64,000 nucleotides of DNA from Ruegeria profundi (GCF_001507545.1 NZ_LQBP01000011.1:1-64000), one strand, 5' to 3'. Positions 1 to 10,466 are shown, counted from the first letter of the stretch. A program made the numbers and translations. The notes: generated from the letters alone by a model not told the origin.

Positions 1-22
1 GCGGTAGACCAAACCAAAGTGT

Positions 23-1684
<1,662 letters not shown>

Positions 1685-1695
1685 GGTCGTCCTGT

Positions 1696-1899
1696 CTAGT
1701 TTTTGGTTGTGTCCTGTTGCAGCTCTCGAATCCTCTTTCGACGCTGCTTTGTAAGCAAGCTTTCCTTCTCCAATTCCTTCTTGAAGTCTTCTTCAGCCTT
1801 ACGCCTCGCGGCAAACTTCGCGATCTTCTCTAAGGCCTGGCGTACGCGTTCCTCGCGCAGCACCGTTGGCCATCCGGCTGTTGGGCGCTTACGAGACAT
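1696..1899 (-). CDS. small basic charged protein, upstream of integrase
   Basis: A 67-residue protein starting MSRKRPTAGWPTV, then almost wholly helical with many Arg, Lys and Glu. A longer frame extends to 2085, but the ATG at 1899 begins the dense charged segment and I prefer it. The gene ends 11 bp before the recombinase start on the same strand, so the pair is probably one transcript. A recombination directionality or accessory DNA-binding role is possible from position and charge alone. No family recognised. Confidence 0.6.
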   Translation of the reverse strand: MSRKRPTAGWPTVLREERVRQALEKIAKFAARRKAEEDFKKELEKESLLTKQRRKRIRELQQDTTKN

Positions 1900-2173
1900 G
1901 ATACAATTTCTTTCGACGTATTTCGAGGATAAATGGTCAGAGTGACCATTTTGATCCTCAACTTTAATAATACCATGATCGAAGCGATCCGCGCAAAAAA
2001 CGCGGTTGCTCTTTTCCGATTGCCGTCCACCATTCTTGCCCATTTCGCACCCGCCTTCTCGTTTGGTGCGATTTAATTTATTCAATCAACCAGGTATTAC
2101 CGGCGCCACTTCAGAGATTGCGAGGAAGCGAAGTCCGAAGTTTTTTGAAAGCAATCGGAAATTAAGTCGAAGC

Positions 2174-2788
2174 CTATCGCCAAAAACCTCCGCCAATGCT
2201 CATCGGTCTCTCCTCCAAGTCGATCAGAATCTGACCAAGCATGGCATGGACTATTTCGTCATCGCTGGCAGTACTCTCTAGAGCTTCGCGGGTACTCAGC
2301 CGGAAATGGGCGAGAGCCAGATCGCCCCGATATGGCGGCTTGATGCCGCGACGGAGCGTGCATATGCGCCTGATCTCGAAGGCGAGTTTTTCTTCCTTCT
2401 GGAGATAAGGAGCTGAGCCGCTCAGTTCTCGGTAGATGCGATACTCAAAACTGCTCAGTGCTTCCTCCAAGATAAACTGCGCCCTCGTTTCGATGGCGTA
2501 GAGGTATGACAGCGGATCACCGACTTTTTCGGTCCGGTAGCTAGGATTTTCGAACGCCCAATCCCTCTCGATGGTCATCTCCGAGAGCACAAAGCCGAAG
2601 CGCTGCATGTAGCGTGCGGCTACCTTTGGATCAGGAGCCCTGATGCCACCCTGTGCCTTCATCGAAGAGGATGCTTTGCGGGCGGACGTGCCCGCGAGCC
2701 AAAGCTGCAACAGACTTATAAAGCTCGCTTCATCGAGCCGCGCATTCCGACAGTATCGGTTCCTGAGTGTCCATTCTTTGCGCGGCAA
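2174..2788 (-). CDS. hypothetical protein with possible HTH-like N-terminal segment
   Basis: About 204 residues, with a TTG start at 2788 that follows a GCAAGG-like ribosome site. No in-frame ATG is available upstream, because a TAG lies close by. Residues about 20-65 (FISLLQLWLAGTSARKA, later AARYMQRFGF) look like a helix-turn-helix of the kind found in transposase or repressor N-termini. The rest is Glu/Arg-rich and helical. It stands alone between the integrase pair and a divergent gene. Function unknown. Confidence 0.55.
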   Translation of the reverse strand: MPRKEWTLRNRYCRNARLDEASFISLLQLWLAGTSARKASSSMKAQGGIRAPDPKVAARYMQRFGFVLSEMTIERDWAFENPSYRTEKVGDPLSYLYAIETRAQFILEEALSSFEYRIYRELSGSAPYLQKEEKLAFEIRRICTLRRGIKPPYRGDLALAHFRLSTREALESTASDDEIVHAMLGQILIDLEERPMSIGGGFWR

Positions 2789-2933
2789 GCCTTGCTCTTT
2801 CGAATCACTGGGTACGCCAAACGCCTACAGTACGAAGCTTACCCAAAATATCGTTCTTGAATAGCCGGGTGGCAGCACCGATCTCCAATCGGCGTCAACA
2901 ACGGCGCTGGAGGAAAGGAGGCCAAGTGAGACA

Positions 2934-2966
2934 ATGAAAACCTATGCAATCAAGGAGAACCCCTAA
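2934..2966 (+). CDS. possible 10-residue leader peptide
   Basis: A very strong ribosome site (AAAGGAGG, 2914-2921) has no long gene at the usual distance. The only reading frame it could serve is ATG 2934 (MKTYAIKENP, stop 2964-2966). The next real gene begins at 2995, so the short frame could be a leader, or the ribosome site could be a relic of a lost gene. No further support. Confidence 0.25.
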   Translation: MKTYAIKENP

Positions 2967-2994
2967 TCTGAAATAGCAAAACAGAAAGTACTGA

Positions 2995-3387
2995 ATGTTC
3001 GACTTCATCAATCAAAAGGACCCCAACCGGATCACCGTTCTGGCTGACCACCAAATCCAAAACCGCCGCATCTATCGAGAGCACATCTGGGCTCCTGCCC
3101 GCGCGATGCACGAAGACGTTGGATCGTATGCAGGCTGGCGACGTGTTCTGGTCGAGATCGAAGACTACGATGGGAGGCTCTATTTCCCTGACGGCCGTCC
3201 CTTCAAACATCTCGAAATCTACGAACTGTTCAAAGACGTCGGAAACCGGTGGATGGGTCTCTTTCTCGAAGATGACGGCACAGGCCTGGCTCCCAAGCGG
3301 TATGCAAGCACCAAAACCTTCGACCGCGTGCGCATCATCGGTGCCTATTGCGCCATTCATGCCATGAGACGGGAACTGGCCCACTAG
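2995..3387 (+). CDS. hypothetical protein, 130 aa
   Basis: Begins MFDFINQKDPNRI at ATG 2995 behind AGAAAG. The protein is soluble, rich in aromatic and acidic residues (VEIEDYDGRLYFPDG, FLEDDGTGL), with no signal peptide or membrane segment. An opposite-strand frame over 2950-3390 is a shadow: only the plus-strand frame has a balanced amino-acid mix and a sensible start. Gene family not recognised. It lies alone and converges with the coupling-protein operon. Confidence 0.65.
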   Translation: MFDFINQKDPNRITVLADHQIQNRRIYREHIWAPARAMHEDVGSYAGWRRVLVEIEDYDGRLYFPDGRPFKHLEIYELFKDVGNRWMGLFLEDDGTGLAPKRYASTKTFDRVRIIGAYCAIHAMRRELAH

Positions 3388-3515
3388 CAACTGACAAACC
3401 GCGCTCCCCGATCACGGGGCGCAGAAAAGAGAGAAAGTGCAAACGCATGAGCTAAGCATCAGACACATAACACCATGAAGGCATCCGCTGATCGAGACGA
3501 TGGGCGGGTGCCTTT

Positions 3516-5444
3516 TTATTTCTGCCAGATGATAAGCGGGCAGCTATCCCCCGACAGGGTCACAGGGTCGCTTAAGACTGGTATCCCCTGATACCTGCAC
3601 CAGCTGTAGTTGCTGGTGTACTGAATTCGAAGCTGCGGCCATCCCTGGACAAGAACCAGTGCCACGAGCGCAGCCGGAAGAACGGCACTTCTGTCCGGCA
3701 CAAAGGGTACCATAGCCGAAAGGATCGGGCGGATCAGAGGCCGCCGCTCTGCATCATTTTTCTTCCTGCCGCGGCGCGTGGCAATAGCGCGGCCACCCCG
3801 CAGGCGCATCTTCACTTTGCCAAGGAAGGGCTTGCCGCCATGCAAGGGGTTTCCCGCCACTTGGCCTCGCACCGGATCGATCTCATGGACGCCGATCTTG
3901 AGCATCTTTGCGGCCTTCCGGTTTTTGATGAAGGCAATCTGCTCGTCTGAGGGCATGCGCAGAAGCTGATCGATGCTCATCCGCGGCTTGCGACCCAGAC
4001 CCAACCCCATGCTGATCGCCCCGAATGGATCATCAGCGAGGTTGTAGGACGGATTCACTTCGTCCACTTCACCCAGCATCTCGCTAACCATTCTGGCGGT
4101 CTGAAGCGAGGCAATCCCGAAGATTTGCTTCACATCGGTCTGGCTCAGGATCGTATTGAGAGCCTCACGCCCATACACGCGCGCAACTTCTTCGAGGTCT
4201 TGCACGATCATCGAGACCAGAACGCCATAACCTGCCAGCGCAGTGAGCGCATTGGGCAGACCCGGAAGCCTATAGTTCGTGAACTCATCGAGGATAAAAC
4301 GCACCGGCACGTCATTGTCTTCACGGACCAGCTCGATCAAGGCCGCCCAGATCAGAACTGCCAGCCACTCTGCATACGCCTCCTGCCGGGTGTAGTCAGC
4401 GATCATGAAGAGCGTGATTTTTTCCTTCTTCAGGTCGGAAAAGCGAAAATCGCAGGCGACCATGGACGGAGCCAGATGCCCGCTTGGCTCAAAGGAAACC
4501 AATGCCTGCACCGCCGCCTCTCGAAACGACTCGAAGTGTTTGGGGTTCTCCCCGCGCGTGGACAGGATGTTGCGTGCACGTCTGGCCAAGTCTCCTGCAA
4601 GGATGTCGCTCTCCAGCGCATCGCGGATCAGCTTTTCGAACTCGTCATCATCAACCAGCACTTCATAGGCGTGGGGCAGATTGGCCTCGAACTCTTCTCG
4701 CAAGGCACACACACCGACAATTACAAAGACCAGGAGCTTTCTAGTTCCATTCGGCCAAAATTGATCGCTGACGTTCGGCTCCTTGGGATTCAAGCAGTAC
4801 GCTAAGGACCGCGAGTCAGCCATTACATCCTGCGGCTTTTTTGAGATAGCTTCGCGGATGACCACCAGTGGATTTATCGAAGCATTGGGCAGCCCAAATT
4901 TATGTGCTGGATTGAGGATGATGACGCGATGGCCATGGAGCTTCGCGATCAGGACCGCGCACATCACGGCCAGCTCTCCCTTCAAATCTGCCACGATCCG
5001 GCTGCAACCAATGTCGTGCCAGAGCATGGCGAGCACGGCACAGATCGTTTTCCCAGTCCTTGCTGGTGCACATACGAGCGTATGCACGGCATCAGGTACG
5101 AAGATCGGCAGCCCATCCAAGATACCGATAAAGAGTCCCTTGGCTTTGCCCAGTCCGGCTTTGCGCGCCTCTTTTCGCGTCAACCAGCCGCCCGCGTTCC
5201 TTTTCCGCTTGGGTCGCAGTGCCCGAAACCGCCGTCCAGAGCTAATTGCCGCGGAGCTGAACGCAGTCATTGCGTCCAGCGCACCAATCACAAAAACAAG
5301 GGTGCCCGCACCAAAGGCATAGATTTTCCATTCTGGGGCGGGGAAATCTCCAATATGCGGCCAAGTCTTGAGAAGGGCATAGCCGAGCATGCCAGTAAAA
5401 ATGGCGCGGGCTAACGCCCCTGATTTGGGTGAGCGCGGCTGCAT
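3516..5444 (-). CDS. type IV coupling protein (VirD4/TraG family)
   Basis: A 642-residue membrane ATPase that would bring the relaxase-DNA complex to a conjugation channel. Two membrane segments lie near residues 12-28 and 42-60. Walker A is APARTGKT (126-133), followed by a VADLKGE strand-turn typical of the family, and Walker B is within RFILDEFTNY. An unusual extra hydrophobic stretch (about 595-615) and a Cys-containing tail follow the ATPase domain. It is the last gene of a four-gene operon and begins 6 bp after the vWA gene's stop. With the relaxase and MobC at the other end of the island it supports mobilizability, although no channel genes are present here. Confidence 0.85.
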   Translation of the reverse strand: MQPRSPKSGALARAIFTGMLGYALLKTWPHIGDFPAPEWKIYAFGAGTLVFVIGALDAMTAFSSAAISSGRRFRALRPKRKRNAGGWLTRKEARKAGLGKAKGLFIGILDGLPIFVPDAVHTLVCAPARTGKTICAVLAMLWHDIGCSRIVADLKGELAVMCAVLIAKLHGHRVIILNPAHKFGLPNASINPLVVIREAISKKPQDVMADSRSLAYCLNPKEPNVSDQFWPNGTRKLLVFVIVGVCALREEFEANLPHAYEVLVDDDEFEKLIRDALESDILAGDLARRARNILSTRGENPKHFESFREAAVQALVSFEPSGHLAPSMVACDFRFSDLKKEKITLFMIADYTRQEAYAEWLAVLIWAALIELVREDNDVPVRFILDEFTNYRLPGLPNALTALAGYGVLVSMIVQDLEEVARVYGREALNTILSQTDVKQIFGIASLQTARMVSEMLGEVDEVNPSYNLADDPFGAISMGLGLGRKPRMSIDQLLRMPSDEQIAFIKNRKAAKMLKIGVHEIDPVRGQVAGNPLHGGKPFLGKVKMRLRGGRAIATRRGRKKNDAERRPLIRPILSAMVPFVPDRSAVLPAALVALVLVQGWPQLRIQYTSNYSWCRYQGIPVLSDPVTLSGDSCPLIIWQK

Positions 5445-5450
5445 GATCGC

Positions 5451-6629
5451 TCAATTTCCGTTCGCTTGGCATTGGCCGATACGCAGCACCGTCTGGCTTG
5501 TGTAGCTCTCACTCACGACTTCGAAGTACCGCGCGAGGCTGGCGTCGAGATCGCCTTCATGGGCGAGGTAGTGATCGGCAACCGTGTTCAGGAAGCGCAC
5601 TTCCCGCCCGCCGATATGCATAACGAAGACCCTGATATCACCCTTAGCCGCAAGAACCTGGGCTTCGCGTTCCAGCTCCCGATTGGCCTGCCCATCGGTG
5701 AGCAGGATCACCAGCCGCTGATCATTGGCGCGCGCGCCGCTCGAAAGCCAGTCGAAGGTTTGCTCTAGCGGGCGGAAGAAGTTTGTACCGCCGCCTGCAT
5801 CATCCAGGCCGCTTAAGGAGAACCAAGCTGACGAGCAGCGACGCTCCCGGCCAAAGCCCTCTGACCCAGAAAAGCTTGCACCGTTTTGCGAAAATGCGCC
5901 CACCGAGCAGGATGCATTTGCGGGAAGAGCATCGAGAAAGGCATGCGCGGCCTGGCGCACCTCATCCACATGGCTGGACATCGAACCAGAGCGATCCAGC
6001 AGGAGTACGAAGCTCATCGGCAAACTGGCTTGACCGGACGGGGCAATCACACTGGCGGCACCGGCACTCCGGGCGTTGATGATCTCTTCGGTGAAGCACA
6101 GCCGTTCGCCCCCCGTCCTATAAACAGCCAAGGAGCCTTCGGGCGGATCGATTACATTGCCCCGCGCGTCCCGCACGAGCGCCGTGATGACCAGCCCGTT
6201 CTCACCGTCATGGACATGGGTGATCTCAACACTGCCAACGGAACTGGCCACGACCAGATCATGCTCGACATTGATGTCGTAACCCGACCCAATCCGAATT
6301 CCGGCATTATCGACCATACCAATGGCTTCGACCATTTCGATGAGCCGTGCGGGCGGAATAAAGCGGGGGTCAGTACGAAGACCCAGCAGCACGGCTTCTT
6401 CCATCTCTGTGAAGCGCCGAAAATCAAGGGCGGCTTGTTCATCGCCGCTGATCCGCGGCTGAATGACGAGCTGAATACCATGCCCACTCGTTTGCTCGCG
6501 CAGTTCGGTCGAAACCGATTTGTCTTGCGTGCCGGGTTGCAAAGTAATGGTAGATTGTGCCTGGGCCGGTTCGGCCAGCGCCAAAGCGCTGACCGTTCCA
6601 AGCAGGCAAAGGATTGAGCGCATACACAT
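5451..6629 (-). CDS. secreted von Willebrand factor A domain protein
   Basis: A 392-residue protein with a clear signal peptide ending near AQAQS (about residue 25). The C-terminal half is a vWA domain with an intact metal-ion adhesion site: D212-R-S214-G-S216, T282 in GGTNFF and D312 in LLTDGQ. The N-terminal half (26-200) is beta-rich and not recognised. ATG 6629 follows GGGGAGGA at good spacing. vWA proteins bind partner proteins through a metal ion, here probably in the periplasm. The genes on both sides are 3 and 6 bp away, so it is translated as part of the coupling-protein operon. Confidence 0.85.
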   Translation of the reverse strand: MCMRSILCLLGTVSALALAEPAQAQSTITLQPGTQDKSVSTELREQTSGHGIQLVIQPRISGDEQAALDFRRFTEMEEAVLLGLRTDPRFIPPARLIEMVEAIGMVDNAGIRIGSGYDINVEHDLVVASSVGSVEITHVHDGENGLVITALVRDARGNVIDPPEGSLAVYRTGGERLCFTEEIINARSAGAASVIAPSGQASLPMSFVLLLDRSGSMSSHVDEVRQAAHAFLDALPANASCSVGAFSQNGASFSGSEGFGRERRCSSAWFSLSGLDDAGGGTNFFRPLEQTFDWLSSGARANDQRLVILLTDGQANRELEREAQVLAAKGDIRVFVMHIGGREVRFLNTVADHYLAHEGDLDASLARYFEVVSESYTSQTVLRIGQCQANGN

Positions 6630-6632
6630 GGA

Positions 6633-7331
6633 TCAGTCCTCCCCCAGAATGTTACCCAGCGATGCACGCGTGCGCGCCGGATCGAGCAGATCAAAGCTCA
6701 ATGCGCCGGCAGCCACGCGGTCCATCACGCCCGCGGCTTCCAAATGATCCAGAAGCACCTGGTCCTGATCGGGATGGACGTTCACCAGGCGCAACTGTCT
6801 TGCCTCCAGCGCAAGCACGCCAAGCTGGACATCGGGCGAGACCGCCTGCGGCAGCGTGATCAAGCCATCGCCTTGATCACATGGATACGGCGCGTTGATG
6901 AACGGCCCGATATTGATGATGGTCACGTCAGAAGGCCGTGTGATCCGCTGGGTGAGAGCGACTTGCTCATAGGCCAGTGTCAGATCGGAGCAGGTCGCCC
7001 GAAAATCTGTGACCAGCGCAAACACCTCATGACCTTGCTCTTCAAGCTGGGCGGGTGTGCCTGACCATGCAATCTCGGTCGGACTGGCGCTCAGGATCAG
7101 GTGGACTTGCGTTTCCCGTGTGGCCCGCCGCCGCCGAAGCTCGGTCAACTCACCAAGGGTGAAGCTGATCGCGGCACTGGCACTTTCCGTATCCTGCACC
7201 ACGCCGCCGTTTTCGATGACGACGAAGATGGCAGGATCAGGCTTGAACGGGGCATTGGCCTCCGCGCCAATGGTGCTTGAGAACGCTAGGACTGCGGATA
7301 GCGCAGATGTTGTGAGTAAGCGGGTGAACAT
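6633..7331 (-). CDS. secreted protein of unknown function, 232 aa
   Basis: An N-terminal signal peptide (MFTRLLTTSALSAVLAFSS, cleavage near AEANA at about 26) leads into a soluble alpha/beta protein with alternating strands and helices (QVHLILSAS, VTIINIGPF). This pattern resembles the Rossmann-like fold of a vWA domain without the metal site, but that is only an impression. Two Cys residues could form a disulphide. ATG 7331 follows AAAAAAGGA. It sits between a membrane protein and the vWA protein in one operon, suggesting that the three form an envelope complex with the coupling protein. Confidence 0.65.
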   Translation of the reverse strand: MFTRLLTTSALSAVLAFSSTIGAEANAPFKPDPAIFVVIENGGVVQDTESASAAISFTLGELTELRRRRATRETQVHLILSASPTEIAWSGTPAQLEEQGHEVFALVTDFRATCSDLTLAYEQVALTQRITRPSDVTIINIGPFINAPYPCDQGDGLITLPQAVSPDVQLGVLALEARQLRLVNVHPDQDQVLLDHLEAAGVMDRVAAGALSFDLLDPARTRASLGNILGED

Positions 7332-7353
7332 GTTTATATCCTTTTTTGCTTGG

Positions 7354-7983
7354 TCAGCTCTTCACGCCATGCGCGGCGCGCACGGTAATCAGAGCGAGGA
7401 CGGTGTTGACGATGGCGACCAGCAGGGCGACGAAGATTCCCAAGGCCTGGTTCTCGGCCAGAAAAGCCGTGAGGGCGTCTGTAGGAGCCTGCGTGGCAAA
7501 GGGGCCGGACGAGGTCTCCCGCGCGATCAGCGTGTAGAGATTGACTACTTCCAGCAAGACGACCGCGGCATAAACAACGCCTGCCAAGATGGCCTTCACT
7601 CTGTTCATGGGATCGACGAGCCACTGACCAGGGTCCAGATGAACGCCTTCAGCCAGCACGACATTCCAAATCGCAAGTGGAACCGCTACAGAAAACACGG
7701 CCAGCAGGAATGCCAGAAGGTGGCTGACCGTTGCATCCTCATCGATGATCTCGAAGAGAGCACCGATGCCGGGCAACTCGCTCAGGAACTGGTTTGATGC
7801 CAGCCCCATCGTTTCGGTGAAAACACCGAAGAACAGAAGCAGCATCGCACCTTCAAGCAGGCCCGCAAATGCCAAGCCGAGCCAGCGCACGCGGGAAGCT
7901 CGGCTTTCATGGGCACTATAGATTTCGTCGCTCCGGAGCTGATCGCTCCCGTAATCGAGGTGGTTGGGGTTGCGTTTGAGCAT
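7354..7983 (-). CDS. four-helix inner-membrane protein, 209 aa
   Basis: Starts MLKRNPNHLDYGS at ATG 7983 behind AAAGGAAAG; an upstream frame extension to 8043 lacks such a site. The short hydrophilic N-terminus is followed by four strongly hydrophobic stretches (for example LGLAFAGLLEGAMLLLFF, LLAFLLAVFSVAVPLAIW, AILAGVVYAAVVLLEVV and FVALLVAIVNTVLALI). This is the first gene of the operon that continues through the secreted protein, the vWA protein and the coupling protein. Family not recognised; membrane topology is clear. Confidence 0.7.
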   Translation of the reverse strand: MLKRNPNHLDYGSDQLRSDEIYSAHESRASRVRWLGLAFAGLLEGAMLLLFFGVFTETMGLASNQFLSELPGIGALFEIIDEDATVSHLLAFLLAVFSVAVPLAIWNVVLAEGVHLDPGQWLVDPMNRVKAILAGVVYAAVVLLEVVNLYTLIARETSSGPFATQAPTDALTAFLAENQALGIFVALLVAIVNTVLALITVRAAHGVKS

Positions 7984-8009
7984 TGGGTCTTTCCTTTCGC
8001 ATTTGTTTG

Positions 8010-8028
8010 GCAGGCCTCTTTGGCCTGC
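8010..8028. other. perfect 7-bp hairpin in a 370-bp divergent intergenic region
   Basis: GCAGGCC (8010-8016) and GGCCTGC (8022-8028) flank a 5-nt loop, about 26 bp upstream of the membrane-protein start. It lies in the leader of the leftward operon. The rest of 7984-8353 must hold the two divergent promoters, but I cannot pick out convincing -35/-10 pairs. Confidence 0.4.
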
Positions 8029-8353
8029 TCGACACATGCGCATTGGGGGAAGGACGCTCAGGAAGCAGGGGGGCTACGAAGCCCGGCTCAATCGGAAATC
8101 GGTTGGAAATCATGGAAAGCAGACGTCAGACTCGCCCGCTCAAGGAACAGATATATAGATCGTGCGCGCGTTAGCGTGGTGCTGCCTTGAGGCTTGAAGA
8201 AAACTGGAAAGACCCTCGAAATCAGTCTTATCGCGGACGCTGAGACCGAGGACGACTACAGGCGGCTGACACTTGGTCGCCAAGTTTCAAGTGATGTCGG
8301 CTTAGTTTTGCCAATAGACTGTACGCGCATTCCGAGCAGCTAGGAGTCTCCTG

Positions 8354-8902
8354 ATGACCAAATTCCGACCGATCCTGATTACCATGGCGGGTGTCACACT
8401 CGTGCTTGTGGTAATGGCCTATCTTGAAGGCCAGCGCGGTGCAGAGAACCTTGCGGCCTCAATCCCGCCTCCCCCAGAGGTTGAGGTGCCGGACTTTGTG
8501 CCACCGGAACTACCGCTCACCGGGATTGAAGTCACAGACCGCGCCGTTGAATTCGGACCGCGTAGTGATGCTGTGACCGCGCAGCTGCAACAGATATTCT
8601 ATGAGGTGCTGGAAGGCAGCGATGGCGTTACGGATGCTGCCGTGTTCGCTGTCATCGATGCTGTACGGGCAGCTGAAGATGTCCGTGATGAATTCCGTAT
8701 GGCTGAGATTGCGCAGCTACATGGCGCTGTCGAAAACATCCGAGATGACGTCGAGCGGTATCAAGACAGCGTGCAGGATCAAATTGCAGCAGCAGCGGGG
8801 CCGTCGCTGACAGAAATTCTTGCTCTAGCCTTTGCAGGATTGCAGTCGGTCGTAGCACTTGCAGCTCTAGGTCTCGACTGGCGAAGAAGACCTCTGGGCT
8901 AG
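8354..8902 (+). CDS. bitopic membrane protein with proline-rich and coiled segments
   Basis: 182 residues; ATG 8354 follows TAGGAG. An N-terminal membrane helix (about 8-24) is followed by a proline-rich stretch (IPPPPEVEVPDFVPPELP), then a long acidic helical region with coiled-coil character (about 65-140), then a second hydrophobic helix near the C-terminus (about 150-173). The gene is transcribed away from the vWA/coupling-protein operon. Function unknown; a structural partner of the neighbouring envelope proteins is conceivable. Confidence 0.6.
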   Translation: MTKFRPILITMAGVTLVLVVMAYLEGQRGAENLAASIPPPPEVEVPDFVPPELPLTGIEVTDRAVEFGPRSDAVTAQLQQIFYEVLEGSDGVTDAAVFAVIDAVRAAEDVRDEFRMAEIAQLHGAVENIRDDVERYQDSVQDQIAAAAGPSLTEILALAFAGLQSVVALAALGLDWRRRPLG

Positions 8903-9071
8903 GCTGGACGCTTGTAACAAAAACATGGCCTCCGGTGCCTGACGGCTGAGTTTGGAGCAAACGCAAGGTGTCCCTGGTAGTACCATGAAATTCAAAATTT
9001 CTGTTGGCACGACTCAGGGTGACCTTGGCAAGGTGGCCCGCTGCGCGCCCCCGTTGCATCCCCCCGGCCTT

Positions 9072-9465
9072 GGCTCTTTCATGGCATTAAGCCCATTCAA
9101 GAGCCACTAAACCGTATCGCCGGTTTCATCCACTCGCAGGGAGCCTTCGGCGCTCCCCCGCACCCCATCGATCCCTTCAGGAAGACCACAGGGCTATCGC
9201 GCCCCTTGGAACCCACTCACAACCGTTTGGCCGTTGCATCACCACTTGGGATGGAGCCTCCGAGCTCCCCCAAGACCCCCATGGCCATTTCATGGAGACC
9301 AGGAAGGAAGCACTTCGTAGCTGCCCTTGCCTTGGAACCATCCCATCGACCAAGGGGCGTTCCTGCCCCTGTGGAACCCTGACCAACCGTACGCCGTTTG
9401 GATGCCGCCATGTCATGGAGACGCTGTCCGCGAGACCAACCACACGCCGGTTGGATGGCGACGCC
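9072..9465. repeat. field of diverged repeated hairpins (noncoding)
   Basis: No gene is convincing between 8903 and 9574. The stretch holds repeated structure: GGCTCTT/AAGAGCC (9072-9105); AAACCG/CGGTTT (9109-9126); GGGAGC/GCTCCC (9139-9157); GGAGC/GCTCC (9253-9268) nested in CTTGGG/CCCAAG. Four units follow the consensus CAACCGtacgCCGGTTGGAT at about 9109, 9220, 9383 and 9433. Two longer units begin CCACAGGG..GCCCCTTGG (near 9186) and CCAAGGGG..CCCCTGTGG (near 9350), each followed by GGAACCC and then one of the CAACCG hairpins. Arms change on both sides together, so structure is kept while sequence drifts. An origin, a partition locus or a structured RNA are all possible. Confidence 0.6.
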
Positions 9466-9494
9466 AAGAACAATGAATTGCGCCTTTGCTTACA

Positions 9495-9562
9495 TAGCCG
9501 ATGCGGATAGCACGTGTGGATAACTTCATGCTTTCGCTTCACCGATGTGTATCCATCGGCTA
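9495..9562. promoter_or_regulatory. inverted repeat, likely operator of the RHH gene
   Basis: TAGCCGATGCGGATA (9495-9509) faces TATCCATCGGCTA (9550-9562), differing by a two-base insertion, just before the ribbon-helix-helix gene start at 9575. Between them GTGGATAAC and GTGTATCC resemble the arm ends. Ribbon-helix-helix proteins commonly bind such repeats at their own promoters, so autoregulation is the simplest reading. Confidence 0.5.
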
Positions 9563-9574
9563 CACTTCCCGCCA

Positions 9575-9775
9575 ATGAAAGATGCAGGGCTTCGCATCCG
9601 GGTGCAGCGCGAGCTACGCCAGAGCTTCCTAGAGGCTTGTAAGGCAGAGGATAAGCCTGCCGCACAGGTCATTCGGGAATTTATGCGAGCCTATGTACGC
9701 CAGCACGAAGAGGCAGCAGGAGAGGATGCGGGCAGAACAGGCAATAGCGATAAATCATCAGAGCGGACTGAGTGA
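9575..9775 (+). CDS. ribbon-helix-helix type small regulator
   Basis: 66 residues from ATG 9575 (MKDAGLRIRVQREL). The pattern of a short basic strand (LRIRV), then two helices (REL..SFLEACKAEDKPAAQVIREFMRAYV) fits ribbon-helix-helix DNA-binding proteins of the antitoxin/CopG kind, although no toxin gene follows. A frame extension upstream to 9545 would run into the inverted repeat, so I prefer 9575. It lies 91 bp upstream of brxA on the same strand, which makes it a candidate regulator of the BREX operon. Confidence 0.65.
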   Translation: MKDAGLRIRVQRELRQSFLEACKAEDKPAAQVIREFMRAYVRQHEEAAGEDAGRTGNSDKSSERTE

Positions 9776-9866
9776 GGTGAGCGCGGGAGTGATGGTCGAG
9801 GATTTGGTTGCGCGGCGCTCTGATGCCGATGACTTGCCCCAAACTGTCCGAACAGGGAAGATCAAT

Positions 9867-10466
9867 ATGAGCAGGTCAAAATTCAAAGCGGACATCGCGG
9901 GCGGTTCTCTCAAGCTACCTGAGAGCCGCATCGTCGCCGGCCTGCTTCTTGACGATGTTTCCGCAGAGGACTGGCGCCGCGCCATAGAAGACGAGAACGT
10001 CCTGCAGAAGCGCTCGCCGGGCACGGCTGCGCGGCAGGCATCTTTGCTCCGGGCACGGCTGCAGACCATGACGCCCGAGCTCTGGCATCTTGTCCGCGAC
10101 GGCTCCAAGGAAACGGCGACACACGCTTTGCTGGCTGCCGCGATCAAGCACAGTCCGCTCTTCGGCGAGTTTTTGAACCGTGTCGTGCGTGAACGCTTCC
10201 GTACTTTCCAGAGCGATCTGCCACGCAAGCTCTGGAACGAGTATGTCGAGCATCTTCAGAACGAAGACGCCGATATGCCGGTCTGGAATAACGCCACGAC
10301 CAACAAGCTTGGCGATAGCGTCTTCCAGATACTGAAAGAATCCGGCTTCATTACCGACACGCGCACCTACAGGCTTCAGCCTGTGCAGATCGCACCTGCG
10401 GTCCTCTCCTATCTTCGCGATACTGCTCAACATGATGTCATCGAGCGCCTGCAGGTGACGCTATGA
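9867..10466 (+). CDS. brxA: BREX protein BrxA
   Basis: 199 residues from ATG 9867 (MSRSKFKADIAGGSLKL) behind GGGAAG; the open frame runs further upstream but family members start here. The early GGSLKLPESRIVAGLLL stretch is typical of BrxA, a small helical DNA-binding protein of type 1 BREX. It is the first gene of the operon brxA-brxB-brxC-pglX-pglZ-brxL and overlaps brxB by 4 bp (ATGA). BREX modifies host DNA and blocks phage replication; BrxA's own role is not settled. Confidence 0.9.
   Translation: MSRSKFKADIAGGSLKLPESRIVAGLLLDDVSAEDWRRAIEDENVLQKRSPGTAARQASLLRARLQTMTPELWHLVRDGSKETATHALLAAAIKHSPLFGEFLNRVVRERFRTFQSDLPRKLWNEYVEHLQNEDADMPVWNNATTNKLGDSVFQILKESGFITDTRTYRLQPVQIAPAVLSYLRDTAQHDVIERLQVTL

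Noticed and set aside
2950-3390. 146-residue minus-strand frame over 2995-3387
   Set aside because: Shadow of the plus-strand gene, which has the better start and amino-acid mix.
9072-9465. CRISPR array
   Set aside because: Repeats differ in sequence and spacing, have internal dyads, lack uniform spacers, and no cas genes are near.
9575-9866. Toxin-antitoxin pair formed by the RHH gene
   Set aside because: No toxin-like gene follows; the next gene is brxA.
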